From: Mactromeris polynyma
Taxonomy: Eukaryota; Mollusca; Bivalvia; Venerida; Mactridae
Length of the DNA stretch: 64,000 nucleotides
Direction of reading: 5' to 3'
Assembly (NCBI GenBank): GCA_032209605.1
Contig: JASFXZ010000001.1
Location: 30,694,619 to 30,758,618, forward strand
A program made the position numbers and the translations under genes. The number at the start of each line of letters is the position of its first letter. Position 1 is the stretch's first letter. Shown one piece after another: positions 62,101-64,000 of this stretch. The notes below the pieces were generated by a model, which was not told the DNA's origin, made no database searches, and saw nothing but the letters and a program-made list of their open reading frames with translations.

Positions 62101-63850
62101 ACATGTTTAAGAACAACAGCCCAAACCGCCTACCAGCCCCGAATTCACCTAACCTGTTGGAAAACCTGGAAAAATATTAATTATTGCACTATAACATTTA
62201 AAATACTTGTTTGTTTACAATGCAACCTTTTCAGAGTAGCTCTCCTTTGAGCAACTACTTCTCAACAACAGCCAAAATTTACATCTCTTAAAGAAGGTTG
62301 CTTTGGAAAAGTTGTACTGTATGTCATAATAACTACCTGTGTAAAACAGTGATTATAAAAACAATAGATACCTTCCTAATACGGTTATGTTAACTCTGAT
62401 GTCGGTTCTGTGTACCACCAGTGGAAGCTCAATGCTTACAGTAAACCGTGGAAGCACTGTGACAATAGAACAATACAAGCATCAAAGTATATCCGTACTT
62501 AAACTTCCTTACTTTTGAAATTTCGTGTTTCGGTCAATTACAGCAGATAATATTAAATATTTTGACCGACCCACAGTAATTTTATCACGTGAAAACACAC
62601 CGGTTCACCGATAAAAAGCAAATGACCTCAGTGAGCAGCAAACAACACGTTCATTCCAATGATAAGAAACTATAGATGTAGGTACATGTTTATGTATACA
62701 AAATCTTTTTATGAATCATTCTATAAGTAGTTTTATCTATGTGGCTTATAATTAACAGTAATATCAACCCAGGACGTATATATATATTCCTAAATGTTTT
62801 GCTAAAATTCATAATGCACCAGAAGTACGAAATAACAAAAAGGCCATGATGACCCTGAATCACTCACCTGGATGTCAGAAAAATCCGTTATAATGGTCTT
62901 GTGTCACAGGGTGCAAAATAGTGTTGAAGAGAAGATAATGTTGGCAAAATGTTTGATTTCTAGCTTGCTAACTGTAATCACTATAATTATTATGTCTACA
63001 CATCGGGAAAGAGACATTATGGCAGCAATGTGTTTTATGCATCACTCCATTTAAACAAACTCAGAAGAGGGTCATTAATGGAACATTTGTGTGATATTGT
63101 ATCGATGGTGGGTCGGTTTTTGACAAGAAGATTTTTGAAATTTCTATTATATACACATTAGAAAAGAGGCACCTCCCCCTTGCAGACATATTTTTGATGA
63201 TTCCAAATAATTTAAACAGTCTTGGTAGATGGTCACCAATGGAACATTTATGTGCAGTTAAATCAATATTGGGTATGTGGCTCTTGACAAAATATTTTTT
63301 AAGTTTCCATTATAGCAACATTTAGGAAAAGGAGCCCATGACAGACATGCTTTTAAACGTATCCATATAATTTGAACAACCTTGGTAAAGGGTCACCAAT
63401 GGAAGATTTGTGTGAAATAATATCGAAATTTGGTATGTAATTTTTGACAAGAATATTTTTGAATATTTCACTAATTACATTAAGGCAAAGTAGCTCCATT
63501 CCCATGGGGGCCATGTTTTTTACGAATCCAAATAAATTAACAGTCTTAGTAGTGGGTCAACAAAGAAACATTTGTTTGTAGGGTCCGTTGGATTTGACAA
63601 GAAGATTTTTAAAAGTTTTTACGCTGCATTGCCATGGCAACAAGAGTTATGCATGAAATGGAATTCTTTGAACACATTTGAAATAGCACATACGGATTAT
63701 TTCTGTGAACTGACACAGTTGGCCACGTAGCTTAATACAATAGTGGACAGACATATATACAGATGGTCGGACAGACAAACGGATCGTCAGTGAAATGGTA
63801 CAGAACATACCGTATTCAAAAACCTCAAATGTTTTTGTTTCCTCAACTCC
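14069..63850 (-). CDS. Thioester-containing protein (TEP/CD109-type alpha-2-macroglobulin family), multi-exon, 5' partial
   Basis: At least 33 minus-strand exons join in consistent phase into about 1,260 residues with the family's domain order: MG2 end, MG3, MG4, MG5, MG6, bait region, MG6/MG7, CUB, thioester domain, CUB, MG8. Diagnostic motifs are [56 protein letters not shown] and VYDYYEP. Family members are secreted or GPI-anchored. Proteolysis in the bait region exposes the Cys-Gln thioester, which binds attacking proteases or microbial surfaces. I see no anaphylatoxin domain and no C345C/NTR domain, so this is an insect-TEP/CD109-like protein rather than complement C3. Signal peptide, MG1 and most of MG2 lie beyond the right edge. 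The terminal exon is unresolved. Splice junctions are inferred from GT/AG sites and phase, not from transcripts. Confidence 0.95.
14167..16417. other. Last large TEP intron: dispersed repeats
   Basis: 15025-15066 is a fragment of the CCATAACT family (CACAGATGCCCCAACATGCT). 15340-15970 belongs to the molluscan 'GTGACCTTGACC' type: TTTTTAGTAACAGTGACATT, then CATGGGCCTCTTGTTTT as the end. Nothing coding is seen. Confidence 0.6.
16418..16520 (-). CDS. TEP exon: MG8 with YDYYEP
   Basis: 34 codons plus one base, [20 protein letters not shown] followed by [14 protein letters not shown]. 'VTVYDYYEP' is the terminal motif of MG8. Without splicing, translation would stop four codons later, but the GTAATGTA donor joins in phase to the Cys-rich exon at 14.1 kb, which supplies the conserved tail. 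Read-through or intron retention would give a short C-terminus. Confidence 0.95.
16609..16690 (+). mobile_element. tRNA-derived SINE-like fragment
   Basis: GGCGTAGTGGTTGA resembles a pol III box A. GGTCAAAAGTCC, about 40 bases on, resembles a degraded box B. It is not a functional tRNA. Confidence 0.45.
16835..16985 (-). CDS. TEP exon: MG8 receptor-binding domain
   Basis: It encodes (S)[38 protein letters not shown] and [12 protein letters not shown]. 'SGMxVxxVxxPTGFxPD' and 'VxxxExxxxxVxLYFD' identify the A2M receptor domain. The acceptor is CATTTCAG and the donor GTAAGACA. Confidence 0.96.
17455..18300 (+). repeat. Imperfect tandem repeat, ~120-130-bp units
   Basis: About six diverged units each carry a TTTTTGGGGTAAAA core, an A-rich stretch, ATTTCTGGA and ACATACATAAAGTA. 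It lies in the intron between the MG8 exons. Confidence 0.7.
18350..18680 (+). mobile_element. Dispersed repeat, GTTGACCTTGACCTTTGACG type
   Basis: GACCTTGACCTTTGACGAAA, CAAAAGCAATCCCAAGCGAG, TACACCAAGTTTGGTTTCAA and CAACGAAACTCAAG match a second copy at 45.8-46.2 kb. Motif order is the same; no open frame. Confidence 0.75.
18836..18945 (-). CDS. TEP exon: CUB to MG8
   Basis: It reads [20 protein letters not shown] then [16 protein letters not shown] plus two bases. It corresponds to 'xxxYNV..........FxLxVxxxxxxxxxLxxCxxW', the MG8 opening strand. The acceptor is the AAG type (TTCTGATAAG). The donor is GTAATTCA rather than the overlapping GTAAGG, because only the former restores CVSWKG in the next exon. 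Confidence 0.9.
19318..19380 (-). CDS. TEP exon: CUB end
   Basis: 21 codons, [21 protein letters not shown], matching the family 'LPxxxxxVxVxAxGxGxAxVQ' strand pair. The acceptor is ATATTTTCAG and the donor GTATGTTA; phase 0. Confidence 0.93.
20255..20440 (+). repeat. Dispersed repeat shared with 49.2 kb
   Basis: CATTCTTTATAAATG, GTTTAGTGATGTTTTAACC and TTAAACAAATGAACAAAA occur in the same order at 49165-49350. Ends are unclear. It lies in an intron. Confidence 0.7.
20865..21020 (-). CDS. TEP exon: end of thioester domain / second CUB half
   Basis: 52 codons starting [19 protein letters not shown] and ending [10 protein letters not shown]. 'STQ-DTIxxLQALAEFA' is the last helix of the thioester domain; the rest returns to the CUB fold. 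The acceptor is CCGTTTTCAG and the donor GTGAACTC, phase 0. Confidence 0.95.
21021..22664. other. TEP intron without recognisable content
   Basis: AT-rich. It contains a short GTAACAATGACCTTGAAATT piece near 21550 of the GACCTTGACC type. No exon with family similarity or paired splice sites was found. Confidence 0.6.
22665..22867 (-). CDS. TEP exon: thioester domain, C-terminal helices, with a KRKR insert
   Basis: It starts (D)[19 protein letters not shown], continues [17 protein letters not shown] and ends [19 protein letters not shown]. 'SxDVExTxYxLLxYxR' and 'VxWLxxQRNxxGGYxSTQDT' are strongly conserved. The stretch SKRKRS before them is a polybasic loop not usual at this place. The acceptor is ATTAATTCCAG and the donor GTATCTAT. 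Confidence 0.96.
22868..23903. other. TEP intron without recognisable content
   Basis: AT-rich intron. I see no repeats shared with the rest of the window and no exon-like segment. Confidence 0.6.
23904..24072 (-). CDS. TEP exon: thioester domain
   Basis: 56 codons plus one base: [40 protein letters not shown], then [16 protein letters not shown]. It matches 'xALxYLExxxxxxxDxYxLALxxYALxLA'. The acceptor is GATTTTAG and the donor GTAGGGTT. The two Cys could form a disulfide. Confidence 0.95.
24262..24830 (+). mobile_element. Dispersed repeat 'GGTCGGCGCAAC ... GCTGCGCC', copy 2
   Basis: It starts ACAAGAAATATCTTTAAAAC and ATGGTCGGCGCAACTTGAAG, continues TTCAATTACGCTATACTACA and GAAGAGAAATTGCCTTGGTG, and ends ATTGCGCCG. 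It lies in the intron between the exons at 23.9 and 25.1 kb. It has no coding capacity. Confidence 0.8.
25085..25165 (-). CDS. TEP exon: thioester domain
   Basis: 27 codons, [20 protein letters not shown] followed by RNSPVVG. 'GxxLTAYxLxxLLE' is the conserved helix after the catalytic loop. The acceptor is CTTTTTCAG and the donor GTAAGAAG; phase 0 both ends. Confidence 0.95.
25878..26034 (-). CDS. TEP exon: thioester domain with catalytic-type His
   Basis: It starts (W)[19 protein letters not shown], continues [20 protein letters not shown] and ends [12 protein letters not shown]. The His of GRVIH (codon 25890-25892) is at the position of the histidine that in C3, TEP1 and CD109 activates the thioester for ester bonds; A2M has Asn there. 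This predicts preference for hydroxyl targets such as carbohydrate. Donor is GTAAGGAT. Confidence 0.97.
26035..27037. other. TEP intron, one probable dispersed repeat
   Basis: 26520-26990 is less AT-rich than its flanks (GGCATTGTGGTTTTAGACAA, TTGCCATGGGAACATAATTT) and looks like an interspersed repeat related to the 30.4-kb and 63-kb arrays. It has no coding support. Confidence 0.5.
27038..27119 (-). CDS. TEP exon: thioester domain, helical repeat
   Basis: It reads [20 protein letters not shown] then RDPSGSTW. 'GYQRxLxYxHxDGSxSAFGxxDxSGSTW' is one of the most conserved blocks of the family's thioester domain. The acceptor is GTATTTCAG, the donor GTATTTAT, and the Trp codon is split with the next exon. 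Confidence 0.97.
27470..27660 (+). repeat. Dispersed repeat fragment ending in a GACC tetranucleotide run
   Basis: GTGACTTTTGACCCGTGACC, TGTGTGGACCAAGTTTGAGG and GGTTATTGATCGGAAACG are followed by five to six GACC units. Repeats with such tails are frequent in bivalve introns. Confidence 0.6.
28000..28100 (-). mobile_element. tRNA-derived SINE-like sequence
   Basis: The minus strand reads CTAGCGGTTAAGACATCTGC TTTGTAATCGG, a box-A-like and anticodon-arm-like segment, then a degenerate box B. It lies 80 bp from the thioester exon, within the downstream intron. It is not a functional tRNA. Confidence 0.45.
28180..28356 (-). CDS. TEP exon: thioester domain with GCGEQ
   Basis: It encodes [20 protein letters not shown] then [19 protein letters not shown] and [27 protein letters not shown] with NFAP is the canonical internal thioester site; the Cys and Gln side chains form the bond. 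The GCGEQ codons are at 28286-28300. The acceptor is GTTTTTAG and the donor GTAAACAA. Nothing suggests the site is dead. Confidence 0.98.
28357..30004. other. Introns around the CUB exon: no other feature
   Basis: AT-rich. There is a C12 run near 29770 and a local duplication of GGGCATATTTACCAGTTATA at 29017 and 29065 that also copies the donor region of the CUB exon. Confidence 0.6.
29076..29217 (-). CDS. TEP exon: CUB domain, first half
   Basis: 47 codons plus one base, starting [20 protein letters not shown] and ending [10 protein letters not shown](G). It follows 'VV-PGGV', matching the family 'LxVxPEGV', and leads straight to [11 protein letters not shown] before the thioester. The acceptor is GACGTTTAG and the donor GTAAATAT. 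Confidence 0.92.
30005..30142 (-). CDS. TEP exon: MG7 end
   Basis: 46 codons, [20 protein letters not shown] followed by [13 protein letters not shown] and [11 protein letters not shown]. It corresponds to the 'GxVxIxVxAxxxxxxDxVxRxLxVxPEG' segment, with 'EVV' joining the next exon's PGGV. The acceptor is AATCTACAG and the donor GTAAGATG. Confidence 0.92.
30345..31140 (+). repeat. Diverged tandem array with CGGACAGACAGAC tail
   Basis: About four units of roughly 170 bp repeat GACAAATCCAAACAATTTGA, GGTCACACAAGGAACATTTG and AGTTTTTGACAAGA. The array ends in TGCCATGGCAACCAGAATTC and ACGGACAGACACAG. The same array type is at 63.0-63.8 kb. Confidence 0.75.
31141..32633. other. TEP intron: nothing recognised
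   Basis: A plus-strand open frame of about 109 codons near 32268-32597 has no recognisable domain and no splice or promoter context. I treat it as chance. Confidence 0.5.
32634..32687 (-). CDS. TEP exon: MG7 continued (short)
   Basis: 18 codons, [18 protein letters not shown], phase 0 at both ends, acceptor TATTTCAG, donor GTGAGTTA. It sits where the family has the strand after 'VFNY' and before the bridge to the CUB domain. Individual residues are not diagnostic; position and phase support it. Confidence 0.78.
32810..33624 (+). mobile_element. Dispersed repeat 'GGTCGGCGCAAC ... GCTGCGCC', copy 3 (longest)
   Basis: Fullest copy: ACAAGAAATATCTTTAAAAA, GGTCGGCGCAACTTGAAGTA, TTCAATTACGCTATACTACA, GAGAAATTGCCTTGGTGGTT and CAGCTGCGCCG. 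It lies between the MG7 exons at 32.6 and 33.7 kb. Confidence 0.8.
33708..33821 (-). CDS. TEP exon: MG7
   Basis: 38 codons, [20 protein letters not shown] then [18 protein letters not shown]. It matches 'F.PFFVxLxLPYSVxRGExxxLxxxVFNY', the MG7 core. The acceptor is CATTATAG. Donor GTATGAAA is chosen over an upstream GTTTGT because only it keeps the next exon in frame. Confidence 0.93.
33891..34030. mobile_element. MITE with CAATGCAACCTCTC ends, copy 1
   Basis: The left end CAATGCAACCTCTCTAGAG and right end CTCTGGAGAGGTGCAAT are inverted, flanked by TA/AA. A second copy is at 62.2 kb. Confidence 0.65.
34031..35256. other. TEP intron: nothing recognised
   Basis: There is a small perfect hairpin GGTATGTTTCCTAACATACC near 34344. 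A 111-codon plus-strand frame at 34452-34787 has no recognisable family or gene context. Confidence 0.5.
35257..35374 (-). CDS. TEP exon: MG7 start
   Basis: It encodes [20 protein letters not shown] then [20 protein letters not shown]. '[10 protein letters not shown]' is the family 'xVPDTITSWxxxAF' motif. The acceptor is TGTTTACAG. The donor GTGCATGA is weak. Phase is two bases in and 0 out. NIT is a sequon. Confidence 0.93.
35800..36240 (+). repeat. Tandem dispersed repeat, 'GTGAACATTTGTGCCAAGTA' units
   Basis: Three diverged units each have GTGACCTTG, a GACACNGGTC motif, GGTGAACATTTGTGCCAAGT and CTCCAGACAAGATGTTTTAG. It ends CCGGACAAAACAAATCAGGA followed by CGGACG. Confidence 0.75.
36614..36695 (-). 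CDS. TEP exon: post-bait linker with FPETW motif
   Basis: It reads (A)[15 protein letters not shown] then [12 protein letters not shown]. '[11 protein letters not shown]' is the strongly conserved motif that follows the bait or activation site in A2M, C3 and TEP proteins and starts Pfam A2M. The acceptor is AAGATTTAG and the donor GTAAAGTT. It enters in phase 1 and leaves two bases. Confidence 0.95.
37416..37448 (-). CDS. Bait-region cassette exon, 33 nt (or 39 nt), version A
   Basis: 33 nt from TTTCAG to GTAAGTAT, phase 1 to 1, reading (E)[11 protein letters not shown] second acceptor six bases upstream in the transcript (CCTTTTCAG, exon end at 37454) would add two residues ([13 protein letters not shown]) without changing frame. 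The last base and CA of the next exon form the Ala codon before [10 protein letters not shown]. Confidence 0.62.
38089..39013 (+). mobile_element. Dispersed repeat, CCATAACTTTGCACTTACT family (copy in duplicated unit A)
   Basis: It begins TGTCCATAGAACAAAGATGC and has repeated units with CATAACTTTGCACTTACTTG, AAACATGAAACCC and GTGAACATTCCTGTAAAG. It ends in a GGAC-rich tail and CCCCC...GTGGGGACAT. The ends GATGCCCCCACTT and AGTGGGGACAT form a short inverted repeat. No coding capacity; probably a non-autonomous element. Confidence 0.75.
39145..39156 (-). CDS. Possible bait-region micro-exon, 12 nt, or decayed exon copy
   Basis: This is the duplicate of the 18-nt exon: it keeps CCCCTGCC and the GTAAGTGC donor. 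The upstream sequence no longer has a pyrimidine-rich acceptor; the nearest AG is GAAGTGTAG. If used it would be 12 nt, phase 1 to 1, adding TPAG-type residues. It may be inactive. Confidence 0.25.
39237..39269 (-). CDS. Bait-region cassette exon, 33 nt, version B
   Basis: 33 nt between CTTTTTCAG and GTAAGTGT, phase 1 to 1, reading (D)[10 protein letters not shown]. It lies at the same place within its duplicated unit as version A at 37.4 kb, has the same length and phase, but encodes unrelated residues. The introns on both sides are near-copies. Confidence 0.6.
39899..40607 (+). mobile_element. Dispersed repeat, same family (copy in duplicated unit B)
   Basis: Near-identical to the copy at 38.1-39.0 kb because both lie in the segmental duplication, but with one instead of about three internal 116-bp units. 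Confidence 0.75.
40723..40740 (-). CDS. Bait-region micro-exon, 18 nt
   Basis: 18 nt (CGGAAGCCCCTGCCGATG) between TTTATTTTTCAG and GTAAGTGC, phase 1 to phase 1, adding TEAPAD. The acceptor has a strong pyrimidine tract. A diverged relative with an identical donor context lies at 39145. Confidence 0.6.
41582..41602 (-). CDS. Bait-region micro-exon, 21 nt, copy 3 of 3
   Basis: Identical exon and splice sites in the third (leftmost) tandem unit, the most diverged unit outside the exon. It leaves in phase 1. With the following 18-nt exon the junction codon is ACG (Thr). Confidence 0.62.
42325..42345 (-). CDS. Bait-region micro-exon, 21 nt, copy 2 of 3
   Basis: Identical exon with identical acceptor and donor to copy 1, inside the second tandem unit. 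When spliced after copy 1 the junction codon is AGT, giving SVRITTT. Confidence 0.62.
43068..43088 (-). CDS. Bait-region micro-exon, 21 nt, copy 1 of 3
   Basis: A 21-nt segment between CATTTTCAG and GTAAGTTA encodes (x)VRITTT with phase 1 at both ends. It is identical to two further copies 743 nt and 1,486 nt downstream on the minus strand. Inserting any number of copies keeps the frame and adds VRITTTS heptads: one Arg plus possible O-glycosylated Thr. Splice sites are good, but use needs RNA evidence. Confidence 0.65.
43372..43465 (-). CDS. TEP exon: MG6 to bait-region junction
   Basis: It encodes [20 protein letters not shown] then [11 protein letters not shown] plus one base. 'GVRLLTDAG' matches the conserved 'GVVxLTDA' strand before the bait region. 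The acceptor is GTATATTTCAG and the donor GTAAGTAT. It leaves in phase 1, the phase shared by all following bait cassettes. Joining the first 21-nt cassette creates a Cys (PKE-C-VRITTT). Confidence 0.88.
44044..44129 (-). CDS. TEP exon: MG6 continuation (probable)
   Basis: It reads (E)[19 protein letters not shown] then LVPISDFYK. Joined to the next exon it gives '[17 protein letters not shown]', resembling the family 'xDIFxxAGVxVLTDA' segment. The acceptor is CATTTCAAG (AAG type) and the donor GTGTATTT. It is in phase only if the upstream exon uses its downstream donor. If it is skipped, the phase-0 donor joins directly to the 43.4-kb exon, so this may be an optional exon. Confidence 0.6.
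44640..44735 (+). mobile_element. tRNA-derived SINE-like sequence
   Basis: GTTAGCTTAGTCGGTAGGAC is a good box A and D-arm-like segment. GATTTGATTGCCG, about 35 bases on, resembles box B. No acceptor stem is formed, so it is SINE-derived rather than a tRNA gene. Confidence 0.55.
45815..46215 (+). mobile_element. Dispersed repeat, GGTGACCTTGACCTTTGACA type
   Basis: It shares GTGACCTTGACCTTTGACAG, CAAAAGCAATCCCAAGTCAG, TATACACCAGGTTTGGTATC and AACGAAACTCAAG with 18.4 kb, followed by a second diverged half-unit (TTGACCTTGGACGGAACGGA). Confidence 0.75.
46594..46810 (-). CDS. TEP exon: MG6 first half
   Basis: It starts [20 protein letters not shown], the 'V.L.....PGDxVxLxxxA' strand of MG6, followed by [20 protein letters not shown]. 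The family 'AVDKSVLLL' is changed to 'AEDERNRIL'. Two donors are possible. GTATTTAG at base 46660 gives 50 codons in phase 0. GTAAAAAA just below 46594 gives 72 codons in phase 1, which joins cleanly to the 44-kb exon. I prefer the longer form because it restores the expected spacing. NIT is a glycosylation sequon. Confidence 0.75.
48340..48647 (+). mobile_element. Dispersed repeat 'GGTCGGCGCAAC ... GCTGCGCC', copy 4 (internally deleted)
   Basis: It starts ACAAGAAATGTCTAGACAAA, contains TAACGTACCCTTCATCGAAA as in copy 1, and ends GGCTGCGCC. It lies just inside the left arm of the foldback element, so it is nested in it or is part of its centre. Confidence 0.75.
48650..51457. other. Centre of the foldback element: no gene seen
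   Basis: AT-rich DNA between the inverted arms. It holds one copy of a repeat shared with 20.3 kb and a low-complexity stretch near 50030-50110 with repeated TGCCTATTTTGCC. Open frames are under 70 codons and none resembles a known family. Confidence 0.6.
49165..49350 (+). repeat. Dispersed repeat shared with 20.3 kb
   Basis: Second copy of the same repeat, inside the centre of the foldback element. Confidence 0.7.
52853..53050 (-). CDS. TEP exon: MG5 end / MG6 start
   Basis: 66 codons, phase 0 at both ends. It starts [14 protein letters not shown], the family 'SRGxIV' turn, continues with [18 protein letters not shown], corresponding to 'F.VTP.MAPSARLLVYY', and ends QGNPCQNK. The acceptor is CCATTTTAG and the donor GTGAGTTC. 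The preceding intron in the transcript is about 0.6 kb. The following one, about 6 kb, carries a foldback element. Confidence 0.92.
53651..53716 (-). CDS. TEP exon: MG5
   Basis: A 22-codon exon, [22 protein letters not shown], matching the 'VGDxVxxxVxST.PxxxFxY' strand pair of MG5. The acceptor is AAATTTTAG and the donor GTTTGTTT is weak but in phase. The next exon begins with the 'SRG' turn expected after this strand. Confidence 0.85.
54040..54660 (+). mobile_element. Dispersed repeat, CCATAACTTTGCACTTACT family
   Basis: It has the same start (TGTCGATAGGACACAGATAC), the same internal units and a shortened tail ending at ATACCCCCTCCC. It lies in the intron between the MG5 exon at 53.7 kb and the 57.7-kb exon, adjacent to the former. 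Open frames on either strand are repeat-derived. Confidence 0.75.
54700..57690. repeat. TEP intron with a 62-bp tandem repeat (56165-56345)
   Basis: GAGCAATGCGCTCACGCGCG, AACAATGCACTCTCGTGCGG and TAGCAATGCACTAGCGTGCG mark three units of about 62 bp. The rest is AT-rich. Frames up to 113 codons (55381-55722 minus) show no family motif and lack splice context. Confidence 0.55.
57692..57790 (-). CDS. TEP exon: MG4 end / MG5 start
   Basis: 33 codons in phase 0, [19 protein letters not shown] then [14 protein letters not shown]. Joined to the next exon it gives '[20 protein letters not shown]', which fits the 'SFIQIxxxxxxxKVGD' start of MG5. The acceptor is the less common AAG (GTTTTTCAAG) and the donor is GTAAGTAC. 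A second frame is also open here but does not fit the flanking phases or the family. Confidence 0.8.
57825..59080. other. TEP intron: repeat fragment only
   Basis: 57825-57875 is a fragment of the CCATAACT family start (TGTCCATAGAATACACATGC). A hydrophobic 107-codon minus frame near 58142-58465 is purine-rich low-complexity DNA on the plus strand and is not supported as a gene. Confidence 0.5.
59081..59311 (-). CDS. TEP exon: MG4
   Basis: A 77-codon exon in phase 0 beginning [17 protein letters not shown], directly continuing the MG4 opening strand, and ending ELAERISVE. It contains NMS and NVS sequons and two Cys (KEC, SLH context). The acceptor is a long T-tract TTTTTTTCAG and the donor is GTACATGT. 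Confidence 0.9.
59775..59996 (-). CDS. TEP exon: MG3 end / MG4 start
   Basis: A 74-codon exon, phase 0 at both ends, starting [15 protein letters not shown] and ending [10 protein letters not shown]. The '[10 protein letters not shown]' motif corresponds to the 'YFKPGLPYxG' turn that opens MG4. NAT is a potential N-glycosylation sequon. The donor is GTGAGTAC. Confidence 0.93.
60140..60985 (+). mobile_element. Dispersed repeat, CCATAACTTTGCACTTACT family
   Basis: It starts TGTCCATTAGACACAGATGC and has about five internal units of the AAACATGAAACCC...GTGAACATTCCTG type, then a GGACGG tail and CAGAGTGGGGGCATA. The inverted ends are GATGCCCC and GGGGGCAT. A more degraded relative occupies about 61730-62130. 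Confidence 0.75.
61366..61456 (-). CDS. TEP exon: MG3 continued
   Basis: It encodes [20 protein letters not shown] followed by [10 protein letters not shown]. The '[11 protein letters not shown]' segment aligns with the 'YTYGKPVKGTC' strand of MG3 in the family. NYT is a potential N-glycosylation site. The acceptor is CATATTTCAG, the donor is GTAAGTAG, and the exon ends in phase 0. Confidence 0.9.
61720..62135 (+). repeat. Degraded relative of the CCATAACTTTGCACTTACT repeat
   Basis: AAACCCCCAGGTGCAGAACT, ACATTCCTGTAAAC and ACATAACTATG match the family out of register. No ends or coding potential are visible. Confidence 0.5.
62218..62319. mobile_element. MITE with CAATGCAACCTTTTC ends, copy 2
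   Basis: CAATGCAACCTTTTCAGAG and CTTTGGAAAAGTTGTACTG are inverted ends, flanked by TA on both sides. Length is about 102 bp. Confidence 0.65.
62372..62456 (-). CDS. TEP exon: MG3
   Basis: It reads (V)[19 protein letters not shown]... and continues the FEVFEY motif of the preceding exon into the conserved VLPRF strand of macroglobulin domain 3. The acceptor is ATTGTCACAG and the donor GTATCTAT. It takes one base from the preceding exon and leaves two (AG), which complete an Arg codon with the next exon. Confidence 0.9.
63040..63800 (+). repeat. Diverged tandem array with GGACAGACAAACGG tail
   Basis: Units contain GGTCACCAATGGAACATTTG, TTTTTGACAAGAAGATTTTT and AATCCAAATAA. It ends TTGCCATGGCAACAAGAGTT and GGACAGACAAACGGA, matching the array at 30.4-31.1 kb. 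It stops about 10 bp from the first TEP exon. Confidence 0.75.
63811..63850 (-). CDS. TEP exon: MG2 end / MG3 start (first exon in window)
   Basis: The exon reads [13 protein letters not shown] plus one base, matching the 'TKTFEVKEYVLPKF' linker that opens MG3 in this family. The acceptor is TCTGTTTCAG and the donor GTATGTTC. It enters in phase 0 and leaves in phase 1, and the next exon supplies the V of VLPRF. Earlier exons must lie to the right of the window. Confidence 0.88.
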
Positions 63851-64000
63851 CTGAAACAGACAATGATTAGAGCATCAAGAGCAAAGGAAACACTACATTC
63901 ATAATACTGGGCTTTCCTGTAGCGATCTCTAGGGTACTAAATAAAACCACTAAGTATTGGATACATATGTACTGTACATATATCAGAAACTCCGTAAGGT

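Noticed and set aside
14069..63850. Complement C3 or classical A2M identity
   Set aside because: No anaphylatoxin domain with RxxR sites or C-terminal NTR domain is seen. The catalytic-loop residue is His, not the Asn of A2M, and the tail is TEP/CD109-like.

Overview
The window is animal nuclear DNA, most likely from a bivalve mollusc. It is AT-rich, with small exons, kilobase introns and many dispersed repeats of types common in bivalve genomes, including 'GTGACCTTGACCTTTGA' elements, 'CCATAACTTTGCACTTACT' elements and GGAC/GACC tetranucleotide tails. I cannot name the species. No bacterial-style operon, rRNA, intact tRNA gene or CRISPR array is visible.

One gene dominates. On the minus strand, from the right edge (first exon seen at 63850) to about 14069, at least 33 exons join in consistent phase into one protein of the alpha-2-macroglobulin / thioester-containing protein (TEP/CD109) family. 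About 1,260 residues can be assembled: end of MG2, MG3 to MG6, a bait (hypervariable) region, MG7, CUB, the thioester domain with GCGEQ and a catalytic-type His, and the MG8 receptor-binding domain ending in a Cys-rich tail. The N-terminus (signal peptide, MG1, most of MG2) lies beyond base 64000. The last exon is unresolved, with three candidates between 12343 and 13465.

The most interesting region is 36.6-43.5 kb, which encodes the bait region. A run of very short exons (21, 21, 21, 18, possibly 12, 33 and 33/39 nt) all start and end in phase 1, so any subset can be spliced in frame. The three 21-nt exons are identical and sit in a 743-755 bp tandem triplication. The two 33-nt exons sit in a second duplication of about 1.5-1.7 kb whose introns are nearly identical while the exons themselves differ. 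This looks like a locus for making bait-region variants by alternative splicing and tandem duplication, comparable with the variable-region exons known in scallop TEP.

Other regions: 0-5.9 kb holds MITEs, short direct duplications and a small possible helix-turn-helix exon. 6.0-9.98 kb is a 27-bp minisatellite of about 146 units with higher-order duplications. 10-13 kb holds an inverted repeat and otherwise unremarkable DNA downstream of the gene. The introns carry MITEs, tRNA-derived SINE-like pieces and several repeat families. The intron at 46.8-52.9 kb contains a 5.3-kb foldback-type element whose long inverted arms are made of tandem repeats.
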